Source: Allochromatium palmeri (GTDB lineage Bacteria > Pseudomonadota > Gammaproteobacteria > Chromatiales > Chromatiaceae). Taken from it: a DNA stretch of 64,000 nt. The translations under genes were made by a program, and so were the position numbers. Where the stretch lies: contig NZ_WNKT01000001.1 of the NCBI RefSeq assembly GCF_009720725.1, positions 124,001 to 188,000 on the forward strand, given 5' to 3'. Of this stretch, positions 38,879-47,851 are shown one piece after another (the first letter of the stretch is position 1; every line of letters begins with the position of its first letter). A model generated the notes under the pieces. It was not told the origin of the DNA, made no database searches, and was given only the letters and a program-made list of their open reading frames with translations.

Positions 38879-41800
38879 TCAGCGCCCTCTCAAGGACTGA
38901 CGGTAACGCCCGAGGAGTTCGTCGCGGTTCGCGCGCAGATCCAGGCCGGTCGGCGCATCCGGATAGGGCCGGTCGCCCATCAGACCCCGCCAGAGAATGC
39001 GGTTGTAGGTGGCGAAATCAAAGCGATCCTCGACCGAGAAGTCCATGCCTCTGGTGGCCCGCGCCCAGTAGTCCGCGTCGCGCGTCGAGCGGGGAACGGG
39101 CTGCCTCATCTGTCGGGGAGGCAGCGGCAGATCCGTCCCATACAGATAGGTCGAAGGCCTGGCCCTGAAGCTCCATGGCGTCGGCGTCGGGTTGAAGATG
39201 TCGGCCATCGGAATGGCGAGCGCATCGTTGAGATTCAGCGGCGGCAGGCCGAGCACCTCTTCAATGGTGCGCAGAAAATCGACGGTGTTGTATTGCGAGG
39301 ACACCACCGCGCCCTGCTTGACGTACGCGCCCGCGACGAAGGCGACCGTGCGGTGCGAATCGACATGATCGGCGCCATCCTGTGCGTCGTCTTCGATGAT
39401 GAAGATCAGGGTGTCGTTCGCGTAGCGGCTGTTGGCGATCTTCTCGACCAGCAGCCCCACGGCATAATCGTTATCGGCCACCTGGAGTTCCGGCGTGTTC
39501 ACTCCATCGATCGCGGTGTCGAAGTTGCCGGTGTGATTGTGCATGAAGCGCACCAGGCTCAGGGCCGGCAAACCACCTCGGGCGTATTTCGTATCGAATT
39601 CGCGCTCCCACTCCTTGTAGCGATAGTAATCGGGAAAGGCGTTGTCGAAACCGCGGAAGTATGGGTCGGTATGGGGCGCCAGGGAAACGCTGGAGGGATA
39701 GGCGACGGTCGTGCGGGTGGCCGCCGGGTTTTTCAGCAGCGGCAGGCTGTAGGCCGAGTCCTGGGGAAAGTTGTAGCGGGTGACATCCACGAAAAAGCCG
39801 TAGTTGCGGACCGTCAGTCCCGCGCGCAGCGCAGCATCCCACAGATAGCCGGTATTGACTTCATTGTCCGGTCCATCCGGCGCCGCCACACTGGTTTGGC
39901 CCGCCAGGAGATCAGGATCGTCCGGTGTCAGTGGATTGGCCTGCTGACGTGTAAGCAGATGGGCGGGCTGGCCTGGGGCAACGGTTGGAAGCGCGACGTT
40001 CACATTGCGATTCAAACCCTCGCTCTCCAGGCTGAGTCCGCGCCCGGCATAGACCACCGGATATTGGCGTTCGATCACATCGGGCGCGCGCGCTGAGGTC
40101 GTCCAGGGCCAGCCGTCATAGCTGGTTTCGGAGCTGGCATAGAAGTTGTCGAGCGTCACGAAGGTGCGTGCCAGCTGATGCTGGTTGGGCGTGATCGCCT
40201 CGCCGAACTGAGCCAGGAAGGGGTCGCCGTTGCCGACTTCCAGATCGCCCAGAATCTGGTCGTAGGTGCGATTTTCCTTGATGATGTAGATCACATGCTT
40301 GACGCCTTCGCGCACCGCGGCCATGACGGCCGCCGCCTCGGCACTGACCTCGCTGGAAAAGCGGTTGTTGATGGCGACCTGCGCCGTCAGTGTCGTGAGC
40401 TGTTCCAGGTCGGGGAGCGGGAAGCTCTGCAGACCGGCCTTCGTCAGCTGCGGGTTGTACTCATTCGCCGCCCAGCAACCGTCATAGGTCGGCGAACCGG
40501 AGCCATAACACCAGCCCGGATTGGGGCCGGTCGGCGACTTGCCATTGACCACATAGACCATCGGCGACTGACCATCCGGCGAGCGGCCAACGGCACCGAA
40601 GCTCACCGAGTTGGGATACCAGCCGGTCGGAATGAACCCCACCACCTCGCCGCCGCCACTGGCTTCATCCAGGTTCACCACAGAGATGAAGTTCAGATTG
40701 CCATTGCTCACATAGAGCTGTGTTTCATCCGGCGAGAGCGCCACGCTATTGGGATTGGCGCCGGTATAGAGCGTCTGCTGGTCGGGATTCGCTTCGGCGG
40801 CGTCTATCGCCTCCGCCAGCGATGGCGGCAGGAGCGACACGGGAACGAGTGGAATGGTGGCGATGAGGCTGTTGCTTGCGGTGTCGATGACATCGATTGT
40901 GTCCGACTGATCCTCGACGACATAGAGCCGCGTCTGCGCCGCGTTCAGCGTCATCTTGTTCGGCTGGCCCTTGACCGGGATACGCGCCATGATCTGCGGT
41001 GCCCCGCTCAGATCCACCACGACGATCTCGCGGTCTCGCAGGCTGGAGACATAGGCGGTCGTGTTCGCTCCACGCCCCTTCACCGCTACCCAGAACGGAT
41101 ATTCGCCCCCTGCGACGCCACGCTGCGCGGAGTCATTCTTGCCGGGACGCAGGTCGAGTTCCGTTCCGCTCGACCAGTTGCCATAGCCGCCGCTGAACAC
41201 CGTGATCGAGTCGTTATAGTAATTGGCGACCACCAGCGTCTGTCCATCGCCTGAAATCGCCACCCCGGCGGCACAGGGCGCCACGCCAACCATTTGGTTG
41301 ACCTGCTTGGCGCCGTTTGGATCGATGTTCAGACCAAGCCCGCGTCCTTCGTGGCCTAAATCCAGGAAGTTTCCGTCCTGCTGACCCCAGGTTCCGCTGG
41401 CGCTGCGGGTGATGATCTGGATCCTGTCATCCATGCAGCCGGAGACATAGAAGGCCCAGCCGGATGGATCGAAGACAATCCCGTTGTAGGTATTGGCGAT
41501 CTGCACGACCTGTTTCTTGACCGGCGTCGCTGTCGAAATGTCATAGATGAAGACGTACTCATTCGACTCGGCGGGATTGGGCGCCGGGCTGTCGGTGTCA
41601 TAGACGCGGTTGTATCCGCTCGTCAGAACCAGCAGGGTCTTTTGGTCCGGGCTCACGACGGTACTGACCGCCTGTCCGGCCAGCCAGGCGGAATCCTCGG
41701 GCAGCTCAGGGTTCAGCGGGACGAATCGCGAACCACGGGGCGCGAGCGGTGTAATCTGCTGACCCAGGTTGGGCAGATCCTGCTGGCCCAGGTTGGGCAT

Positions 41801-41923
41801 GCCGGGTTGGCCTAGCGCCTTGAATTCGGGCTGTGCCTGGAGCGACTCGCCTGAAATGATGAAGGTCAACGCCAGGGTTGCCGCCAGTAGCCGCAATCGC
41901 GGGTAAACGTCAATCGTGCGCAT
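38879..41923 (-). CDS. Secreted YVTN beta-propeller / phosphoesterase (alkaline phosphatase-like) protein
   Basis: A 1014-residue secreted protein. Signal peptide (LRLLAATLALTFIISGESLQ), a short duplicated PNLGQQ linker, a YVTN-type beta-propeller of about 430 residues (TLLVLTSGYNRVYDTD, LYVVEDQSDTIDVIDTASN, PNSVALSPDETQLYVSNGN), and a phosphoesterase domain of the alkaline phosphatase superfamily (HVIYIIKENRTYDQILGDLE near 545, and the metal-binding DTLIFIIEDDAQDGADHVDS-H near 850). It probably hydrolyses phosphate esters in the periplasm or outside the cell; the substrate is unknown. ATG 41923 has AGGAG 9 bases upstream. A 7-bp hairpin (38864-38883) overlaps the stop. It sits in the insert that splits moxR from the Bat genes. 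Confidence 0.88.
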   Translation of the reverse strand: MRTIDVYPRLRLLAATLALTFIISGESLQAQPEFKALGQPGMPNLGQQDLPNLGQQITPLAPRGSRFVPLNPELPEDSAWLAGQAVSTVVSPDQKTLLVLTSGYNRVYDTDSPAPNPAESNEYVFIYDISTATPVKKQVVQIANTYNGIVFDPSGWAFYVSGCMDDRIQIITRSASGTWGQQDGNFLDLGHEGRGLGLNIDPNGAKQVNQMVGVAPCAAGVAISGDGQTLVVANYYNDSITVFSGGYGNWSSGTELDLRPGKNDSAQRGVAGGEYPFWVAVKGRGANTTAYVSSLRDREIVVVDLSGAPQIMARIPVKGQPNKMTLNAAQTRLYVVEDQSDTIDVIDTASNSLIATIPLVPVSLLPPSLAEAIDAAEANPDQQTLYTGANPNSVALSPDETQLYVSNGNLNFISVVNLDEASGGGEVVGFIPTGWYPNSVSFGAVGRSPDGQSPMVYVVNGKSPTGPNPGWCYGSGSPTYDGCWAANEYNPQLTKAGLQSFPLPDLEQLTTLTAQVAINNRFSSEVSAEAAAVMAAVREGVKHVIYIIKENRTYDQILGDLEVGNGDPFLAQFGEAITPNQHQLARTFVTLDNFYASSETSYDGWPWTTSARAPDVIERQYPVVYAGRGLSLESEGLNRNVNVALPTVAPGQPAHLLTRQQANPLTPDDPDLLAGQTSVAAPDGPDNEVNTGYLWDAALRAGLTVRNYGFFVDVTRYNFPQDSAYSLPLLKNPAATRTTVAYPSSVSLAPHTDPYFRGFDNAFPDYYRYKEWEREFDTKYARGGLPALSLVRFMHNHTGNFDTAIDGVNTPELQVADNDYAVGLLVEKIANSRYANDTLIFIIEDDAQDGADHVDSHRTVAFVAGAYVKQGAVVSSQYNTVDFLRTIEEVLGLPPLNLNDALAIPMADIFNPTPTPWSFRARPSTYLYGTDLPLPPRQMRQPVPRSTRDADYWARATRGMDFSVEDRFDFATYNRILWRGLMGDRPYPDAPTGLDLRANRDELLGRYRQSLRGR

Positions 41924-42027
41924 GGCTGGAAACTCCTGGGTTGAGTGGTGTGTCAAGTCCCCGGACACGCCGACTTTGGTGGCGAGGTCAAGCGCGCGAT
42001 TAACGTGGTCCATCCCTGATGTATCCA

Positions 42028-42483
42028 CTATCTGGAAATCCGACGTTCACAGGCATTGAGCAGTGGTTGATCGTGAATGATCAAGGCCATGTTTGGATTG
42101 CTGAGGTGGATGCGCAGTCCATCGCAGCGTTCGACGGCTGTCCATGGGATGAAGATAGCGCCACGCGGACCTCCGGTCCAGCCGCCATGACGTCCCCGGA
42201 CCCAGAAGCCTTCGTCATCGAAGCCGACATCGGTTCTGGCGTAGCTCGCGCGGCCTGACTGATTCGAGGCGAAGTCGTATTTGCGCCCGGAGGACTGGAC
42301 CAGGGTTACGTTGGTCGGGCCTTGGGAGTGGCGCAGTTCTCTTGAGCCGGCGTCATGGTCGCTTTTCAGATCCGACCAACCGGAATAGCCATTGGCGAGC
42401 CAGTACATCAGCGTCGGCCAGAGGATCAGGCTGACGGCGAAAAGCCAGAGTATCCATTTCGGTGGTTTGGTCTGTTGTGTCAT
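42028..42483 (-). CDS. Hypothetical membrane-anchored protein, 151 aa
   Basis: An N-terminal membrane helix (WILWLFAVSLILWPTLMYWLA, about residues 10-30) is followed by a globular domain rich in Gly/Arg/Trp (RHGGWTGGPRGAIFIPWTAVE, then IHLSNPNMALIIHD) that may lie in the periplasm. Not a recognised family. No strong ribosome site is seen. It may be co-transcribed with the phosphoesterase gene 104 bp further on. Confidence 0.55.
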   Translation of the reverse strand: MTQQTKPPKWILWLFAVSLILWPTLMYWLANGYSGWSDLKSDHDAGSRELRHSQGPTNVTLVQSSGRKYDFASNQSGRASYARTDVGFDDEGFWVRGRHGGWTGGPRGAIFIPWTAVERCDGLRIHLSNPNMALIIHDQPLLNACERRISR

Positions 42484-42512
42484 CTAGGCCGCTTCAAGCA
42501 TCTCGCTTGCGC

Positions 42513-42728
42513 TCAGTCGCGCGAGGTGGGAGCGTCGGCTGAAGCGCTTTTTTGGGTCACAACAGCGCTAACCGTTAATTTACGTGGCGGGAAGGCGACG
42601 ACGCGCTCAGGGTGCGCGGCTTGCTTTACCATCAAATCTTTAAAAATGTCATTAATGTCGTAATTGAACTGGCGAGCGTACTCATCTCTGAGGGCTCGTG
42701 TTTCTGCGACAATGGGATCTTGCCACAT
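42513..42728 (-). CDS. Small partner protein of a PIN-type toxin (antitoxin-like)
   Basis: 71 residues beginning MWQDPIVAETRALRDEYARQ, then FNYDINDIFKDLMVKQAAHP. This short family is regularly encoded directly after PIN-domain (VapC-like) genes and is taken as their antitoxin or partner. ATG 42728 lies 2 bp after the stop of the PIN pseudogene, as in the intact pairs. Since the toxin is destroyed, this gene is probably an orphan; its own coding frame is complete. Confidence 0.65.
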   Translation of the reverse strand: MWQDPIVAETRALRDEYARQFNYDINDIFKDLMVKQAAHPERVVAFPPRKLTVSAVVTQKSASADAPTSRD

Positions 42729-42730
42729 AG

Positions 42731-43007
42731 TCAAGGCTCCATGAGTTCAAGAGGCGTGCAGATGACTGGCGGTTCGTAGCCAAGTGTCCGGCAGGTGTTC
42801 TCAATCTTAGGCCGAGTGTGCGCATTCGCAATATGCGTACAGTTCCAGCGATATCACGAAATCAGACACGAAGACGCTGTAGTTCAGCCTATGAGTTTCC
42901 CACCATTCTGCCGTCGTGTTCTGATTTGCCATTGCACGCAAATCGCTGCTCCGTCGAGCAGTTAAATAGCTTATGGCGGATGTTTCAACGTAAACGGTTT
43001 CCTTCAC
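42731..43007 (-). pseudogene. PIN-domain (VapC-like) toxin, gutted by internal deletion and frame change
   Basis: The N-terminal part starts at GTG 43007 (AAGGGG 6 bases upstream) and reads VKETVYVETSAISYLTARR with the first PIN acidic residue (YVETS). It runs to about 42835 (VFVSDFVI). There the frame shifts: the next frame reads WNCTHIANAHTRPKIE, then GYEPPVICTPLELMEP and TGA at 42731-42733, the known C-terminus of the same family. About 80 codons with the remaining active-site residues are missing, so no active ribonuclease can be made. Joining in the original frame instead gives a premature stop at 42807. Confidence 0.8.
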
Positions 43008-43117
43008 TGGGAACCCCTTACTTATTTGAATCGCAACGACAAGCATCAGCCGCCGCAAAAAGCAGAACGAGGAATGAGCGGCGCCTTTTACGGTCGGCTG
43101 TATGCGCTCGTGAGCCG

Positions 43118-43318
43118 TTAAGCTGCTTTGTGTCTTGCAAGTAACTTTCTTATTGCCGGAACAAGCTCGGTTGGAACCTCTATCATTGTTTGACCATCTA
43201 TTTCGAATGCAGCTTCGTCTTCGGCAAGCGCGTCGTCTTCCGTCTGGGTCTCATAGTGTGCTAGAACCTTGCTCACACGCTTTGAATCCCAGCCTGGAGG
43301 AAATGTATTTTCTTTCAT
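43118..43318 (-). CDS. Antitoxin-like protein, 66 aa
   Basis: Begins MKENTFPPGWDSKRVSKVLA, then an acidic stretch (TEDDALAEDEAAFEIDG) and VPTELVPAIRKLLARH. This family is common next to DUF4258- or similar toxin genes and is treated as an antitoxin. The start is ATG 43318; the frame continues upstream into a toxin relic (43319-43394), and no ribosome site is visible before the ATG, so expression is doubtful. Confidence 0.6.
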   Translation of the reverse strand: MKENTFPPGWDSKRVSKVLAHYETQTEDDALAEDEAAFEIDGQTMIEVPTELVPAIRKLLARHKAA

Positions 43319-43394
43319 AAAGACGCTGTTTGGTTCTGGATCAGGCACGTAGATGACTCTCAAGAATTTTCCCCCGGAGGTGCGTCCGGGGACT
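43319..43394 (-). pseudogene. Relic: C-terminal piece of a DUF4258-like toxin
   Basis: In frame with and directly ahead of the antitoxin-like gene, 25 codons read GRTSGGKFLRVIYVPDPEPN then SVF. The LRVIYVP segment with flanking residues resembles the central strand of DUF4258-type toxins. An upstream in-frame TAA (43395-43397) ends the relic; the expected end (VITAY and a basic tail) is missing, so a deletion joined it to the antitoxin start. Confidence 0.45.
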
Positions 43395-43420
43395 TAACAT
43401 TTCCTTAAGGTCTCGGCTAA

Positions 43421-43588
43421 AGGTATTGGCTCATAGTGCGTTTTGAGGAGGTACCAGTTGACGACCTCAATCCACTCTCTTAAAAGCTATATAAATCAAT
43501 GTGTTACGAAATATTTTATAGGGGGCGCGAGAAGAAAATTTCTGTTCATGGGGTGCCTCCTCAAAACGCACTATGAGCCAAGGTATTT
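43421..43588. mobile_element. 152-bp MITE with 8-bp target duplication
   Basis: The element spans 43429-43580. Its ends are inverted repeats: 43429-43452 and 43557-43580 are perfect complements over 24 bp and match 27 of 28 when extended. The flanks are a perfect 8-bp direct repeat AAGGTATT (43421-43428 and 43581-43588), the target-site duplication. The interior is AT-rich and has no transposase, so it must be moved by an enzyme encoded elsewhere. Ends starting GGCTC and an 8-bp duplication are compatible with the ISL3 family; that assignment is from general knowledge. It landed at the very end of the adjacent gene and changes its last two codons. Confidence 0.88.
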
Positions 43589-43906
43589 ATTAACGATTGC
43601 TTTTAGGTGCGTTTCATATAGGTACTCGACGCGCTCTGCACTCATTGTTGATCCACGGCAAGACCTAATTCTGGACTTGATGAATAGCTTGGACATTTCG
43701 TTTATATAATCAGAATGGAAAAGATCCGAATTGTATTTATTGTGAAATATTGAATACATTTCGGCGGCTGCTGAGATAAACTCATTTGAGTACGTTGTTG
43801 CCCAGCTTCCAGGTCCGTGATGGCCAGGAATATATTCTCCTCGATATTTTCTGCAAATTTCGATGAGTTCGTTTAGCCGATTTTGCTCTTCTAAGCTCAT
43901 CTTCAT
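43571..43906 (-). CDS. Hypothetical protein, 111 aa, AT-rich; end altered by a MITE
   Basis: The soluble product (MKMSLEEQNRLNELIEICRK, SWATTYSNEFISAAAEMYSI, SDYINEMSKLFIKSRIR) is not recognised. Its GC content is far below that of the surroundings, a sign of transfer; small toxins or their partners are the usual neighbours of such genes. The stop TAG at 43571-43573 is supplied by the MITE inverted repeat. Removing the MITE restores a frame that ends two codons earlier (lysine-tyrosine-leucine-TAG), so the insertion added only Gly-Ser. It lies 83 bp downstream of moxR. Confidence 0.65.
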   Translation of the reverse strand: MKMSLEEQNRLNELIEICRKYRGEYIPGHHGPGSWATTYSNEFISAAAEMYSIFHNKYNSDLFHSDYINEMSKLFIKSRIRSCRGSTMSAERVEYLYETHLKAIVNKYLGS

Positions 43907-43989
43907 GGTTTATTTTCCTCTCAGAGTGTAATATTGCCCTCAGATTTATTCGCGACTAGCAGTGTATCTAAGTTGGTTAATCCAAATCC

Positions 43990-44946
43990 TCACGGAATCG
44001 CCACCAAACTCAACAACCGTTTGATAAACGCATCCGTTGTCACCCCTTCAGCCTCGGCCTCGAAGGTCAGCAGAATGCGATGACGCAGAATCTCCGGCGC
44101 GACCGACTGGATATGATGCGGCGCCACGAAACTCTCACCATCCATCCAGGCCCGCGCCCGCGCACAACGCGCCAACGCAATACTCGCGCGCGGCGAGGCC
44201 CCGAAACGACACCAGCGCCCCAGATCCCGGTCATAGAGTTTCGGATTGCGCGTCGCCTGCACCAGATCGACGATATAGTGATGCAGCTTGGGATCGAGAT
44301 AGAGCTCGGCCACATCGCGCCGCATCGCAAACAGCTCAGCCTGACTCAACCGCTTGATCGGTGGCGCCGGACTATGTTTTTGCTGCTCACCGTCGAGTTC
44401 CAGAATCCGTAACTCCTCGTCACGGCTCGGATAGGTCACGACCGCCTGCATCAAAAAGCGATCGAGCTGCGCCTCGGGCAGATGATAGGTGCCCTCCTGC
44501 TCGACCGGATTCTGGGTCGCGAGCACCATGAAGAGCTGAGGCAGGGGATAGGTCTTCTGACCGACCGTGATCTGATGCTCGGCCATCGCCTCCAGCAACG
44601 CCGACTGCACCTTGGCCGGCGCCCGGTTGACCTCATCGGCCAGCAGCAGATTGTGGAACAGCGGCCCCTGACGAAACTCGAACTCGCCCTTCTCGTGGCG
44701 ATAGATGTCGGTGCCGATCAGATCCGAAGGCAACAGATCCGGCGTGAACTGAATACGGTGGAAATCGCCCTCGATCGACTCGGCCAGCGCCTTGACCGCC
44801 GTGGTCTTGGCCAGCCCCGGCATACCCTCAACCAACAGATGACCATCGCTCAGCAGACAGACCAGCATGCTGTCGATGAACGCCTGCTGGCCGATGATGC
44901 GTGAGGCGATGTGATCGCGAACGGCTTGGAGATCGCTTGGCGACAT
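43990..44946 (-). CDS. moxR: MoxR-family AAA+ ATPase
   Basis: A 318-residue AAA+ ATPase of the MoxR class, a chaperone-like motor that acts with DUF58 and VWA proteins. Motifs: IIGQQAFIDSMLVCLLSDGH, Walker A EGMPGLAKTTAVKAL near residue 40, Walker B LLLADEVNRAPAKVQSALLE near 100, sensor 1 MVLATQNPVEQEG near 140, and the C-terminal lid. ATG 44946 (MSPSDLQAVRDHIAS) gives the family length; the frame to 45153 is not protein-like. Normally it is immediately upstream of DUF58, but 5.2 kb of foreign-looking sequence now lies between. Confidence 0.93.
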   Translation of the reverse strand: MSPSDLQAVRDHIASRIIGQQAFIDSMLVCLLSDGHLLVEGMPGLAKTTAVKALAESIEGDFHRIQFTPDLLPSDLIGTDIYRHEKGEFEFRQGPLFHNLLLADEVNRAPAKVQSALLEAMAEHQITVGQKTYPLPQLFMVLATQNPVEQEGTYHLPEAQLDRFLMQAVVTYPSRDEELRILELDGEQQKHSPAPPIKRLSQAELFAMRRDVAELYLDPKLHHYIVDLVQATRNPKLYDRDLGRWCRFGASPRASIALARCARARAWMDGESFVAPHHIQSVAPEILRHRILLTFEAEAEGVTTDAFIKRLLSLVAIP

Positions 44947-45273
44947 GCGCTTTATTCTCGGGTCCGATGGTGGCTGGATGGTACACCCTGGATCGGAGCG
45001 GGCCGCGTGCCCCGGTCGATCCAGGGTCTGTCTTGTCCTCTTGCGCCCTATGCTGAGTCTTTTCCAGAGCCGGTGCAAGTCCGCCGTCCCGACGATTTGT
45101 TCACAGGCCGCACCCGCCGCCCACAACCACGATCCCAGCCCCGATCGGCTCAAGCCAATTTGTCAATGACTTACGCAACTTGTTGACAGTAAAAAACTTT
45201 TTTAAGCGGTCAAAATGCGACCGATCTGTTCCGCGTCCAGCAACCACGCGCTCTGATGGCCCATGATTAAAAG

Positions 45274-45294
45274 TTATGCACAGACTTATCCACA
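45274..45294 (+). promoter_or_regulatory. Two tandem DnaA boxes
   Basis: TTATGCACA (45274-45282) and TTATCCACA (45286-45294) both fit the DnaA-box consensus TTATNCACA, are in the same direction, and their starts are 12 bp apart. They lie beside the AT-rich stretch at 45170-45220. No dnaA, dnaN, gidA or rpmH is near, so there is no basis for calling an origin; they may titrate DnaA or regulate a neighbouring gene. Confidence 0.6.
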
Positions 45295-45471
45295 GGAACT
45301 GTTGGTATCTTGGAAAAATCCAAGCCGGGCCAAGTGTTGCGGAATCATGACGAGACGCTACCCGAACAATCGCCGCTAGATCGGCCCTGGCCGCGCCTCA
45401 CCATCCGCCGCCCCGACATCCCCCAATCGCCGACGCGCAAGACACAGCACGCGATTTACCCATCAAGCGTA

Positions 45472-45477
45472 TATAAT
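45472..45477 (+). promoter_or_regulatory. Candidate -10 box for typA
   Basis: A perfect TATAAT, 123 bp upstream of the typA start. No good -35 hexamer is found 16-18 bp before it, so the promoter may rely on an activator or on other elements. Confidence 0.4.
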
Positions 45478-45600
45478 CGGCACTGAGGCCGAATCCAGTC
45501 ACGTCCATCCCGGCCGCGACCCCGTTTCCCGCCAGACATCCCGACCCCCAACCCCGAATCCATCGTCAATCCTTAGCCGCCGCGCCCGGAGTCCAGTCCT

Positions 45601-47412
<1,812 letters not shown>

Positions 47413-47424
47413 GGTGAGGCACTT

Positions 47425-47461
47425 GGCCGGCTTTACGGGCGAGCAGCTCGCTCCGCCGGCC
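47425..47461 (+). terminator. Nested hairpin after typA
   Basis: Outer 7-bp stem GGCCGGC (47425-47431) with 47455-47461 and an inner 5-bp stem GCGAG (47439-47443) with 47447-47451 around CAG, 12 bp after the stop. There is no T-run. Confidence 0.5.
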
Positions 47462-47510
47462 GAGCGGCGCTGACGCTTTCCTGGATTTCTTCGGTCGTCA
47501 TCGGTTTGTC

Positions 47511-47539
47511 TTGTCCGGATGGCATCCGGACGCTATGAT
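47511..47539 (+). promoter_or_regulatory. Promoter and palindromic operator of the DUF1778/GNAT toxin-antitoxin pair
   Basis: TTGTCC (47511-47516), a 17-base spacer and TATGAT (47534-47539) form a good sigma-70 promoter. A perfect inverted repeat GTCCGGATG (47513-47521) / CATCCGGAC (47523-47531), with one central base, overlaps the -35 box and fills the spacer. A ribbon-helix-helix antitoxin bound there would block RNA polymerase, the normal autoregulation of such operons. Confidence 0.7.
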
Positions 47540-47569
47540 GAAATCAGTCAGTCTTTCGAGGAGCCGTCC

Positions 47570-47848
47570 ATGTCGACCCTGAGTGCTGCAAAAACCGAGC
47601 GTATCGATGTTCGCGCGAGTGCTACGGTGAAGCAATTGCTTCAGGAGGCGGCGCGTTCATGCCACAAGAACGTGAGCGAGTTCCTGCTCGATGCGGGCAT
47701 CGTGGCCGCTAATCAGGCCCTGGCTGATCGTCGTCATTTTGTTCTCACAGAAGAACAGTGGGAAGCCTTTCAGCACGCCCTGGATGCGCCCACGCAACCG
47801 ATGCCTCGACTCAAGCGGCTGATGACCGAACCCAGCATTCTGGAATGA
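47570..47848 (+). CDS. DUF1778 ribbon-helix-helix antitoxin (TacA-like)
   Basis: A 92-residue antitoxin: N-terminal ribbon-helix-helix DNA-binding part (ERIDVRASATVKQLLQEAAR, then NVSEFLLDAGIVAANQALAD) and a C-terminal tail that wraps the toxin (FVLTEEQWEAFQHALDAPTQ, PRLKRLMTEPSILE). ATG 47570 has GAGGAG about 7 bases upstream; the longer frame from 47519 runs through the promoter and is rejected. The toxin gene follows after 3 bp, and the operator lies at 47513-47531. Confidence 0.88.
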   Translation: MSTLSAAKTERIDVRASATVKQLLQEAARSCHKNVSEFLLDAGIVAANQALADRRHFVLTEEQWEAFQHALDAPTQPMPRLKRLMTEPSILE

Positions 47849-47851
47849 TGC

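Larger units (their letters stand above)
44947..45600. other. Intergenic region between moxR and typA
   Basis: This 654-bp gap has no convincing gene on either strand; the frames from 44911 and 45153 are shadows. It holds an AT-rich stretch at about 45170-45220 (AAAAAACTTTTTTAAG), two DnaA boxes at 45274-45294 and a TATAAT hexamer at 45472. It probably contains the divergent promoters of moxR (leftwards) and typA (rightwards). Confidence 0.5.

Noticed and set aside
43443-43709. 88-codon + strand frame across the MITE
   Set aside because: It begins inside the MITE inverted repeat and runs opposite the 111-residue gene; it exists only because of the insertion.
45183-45211. TTGACA at 45183-45188 as a typA promoter
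   Set aside because: No acceptable -10 hexamer occurs 15-19 bases downstream, and the site is more than 400 bp from typA.
45170-45300. Chromosomal origin of replication
   Set aside because: Two DnaA boxes and an AT-rich stretch are not enough; dnaA, dnaN, rpmH and gidA/parA are all absent.
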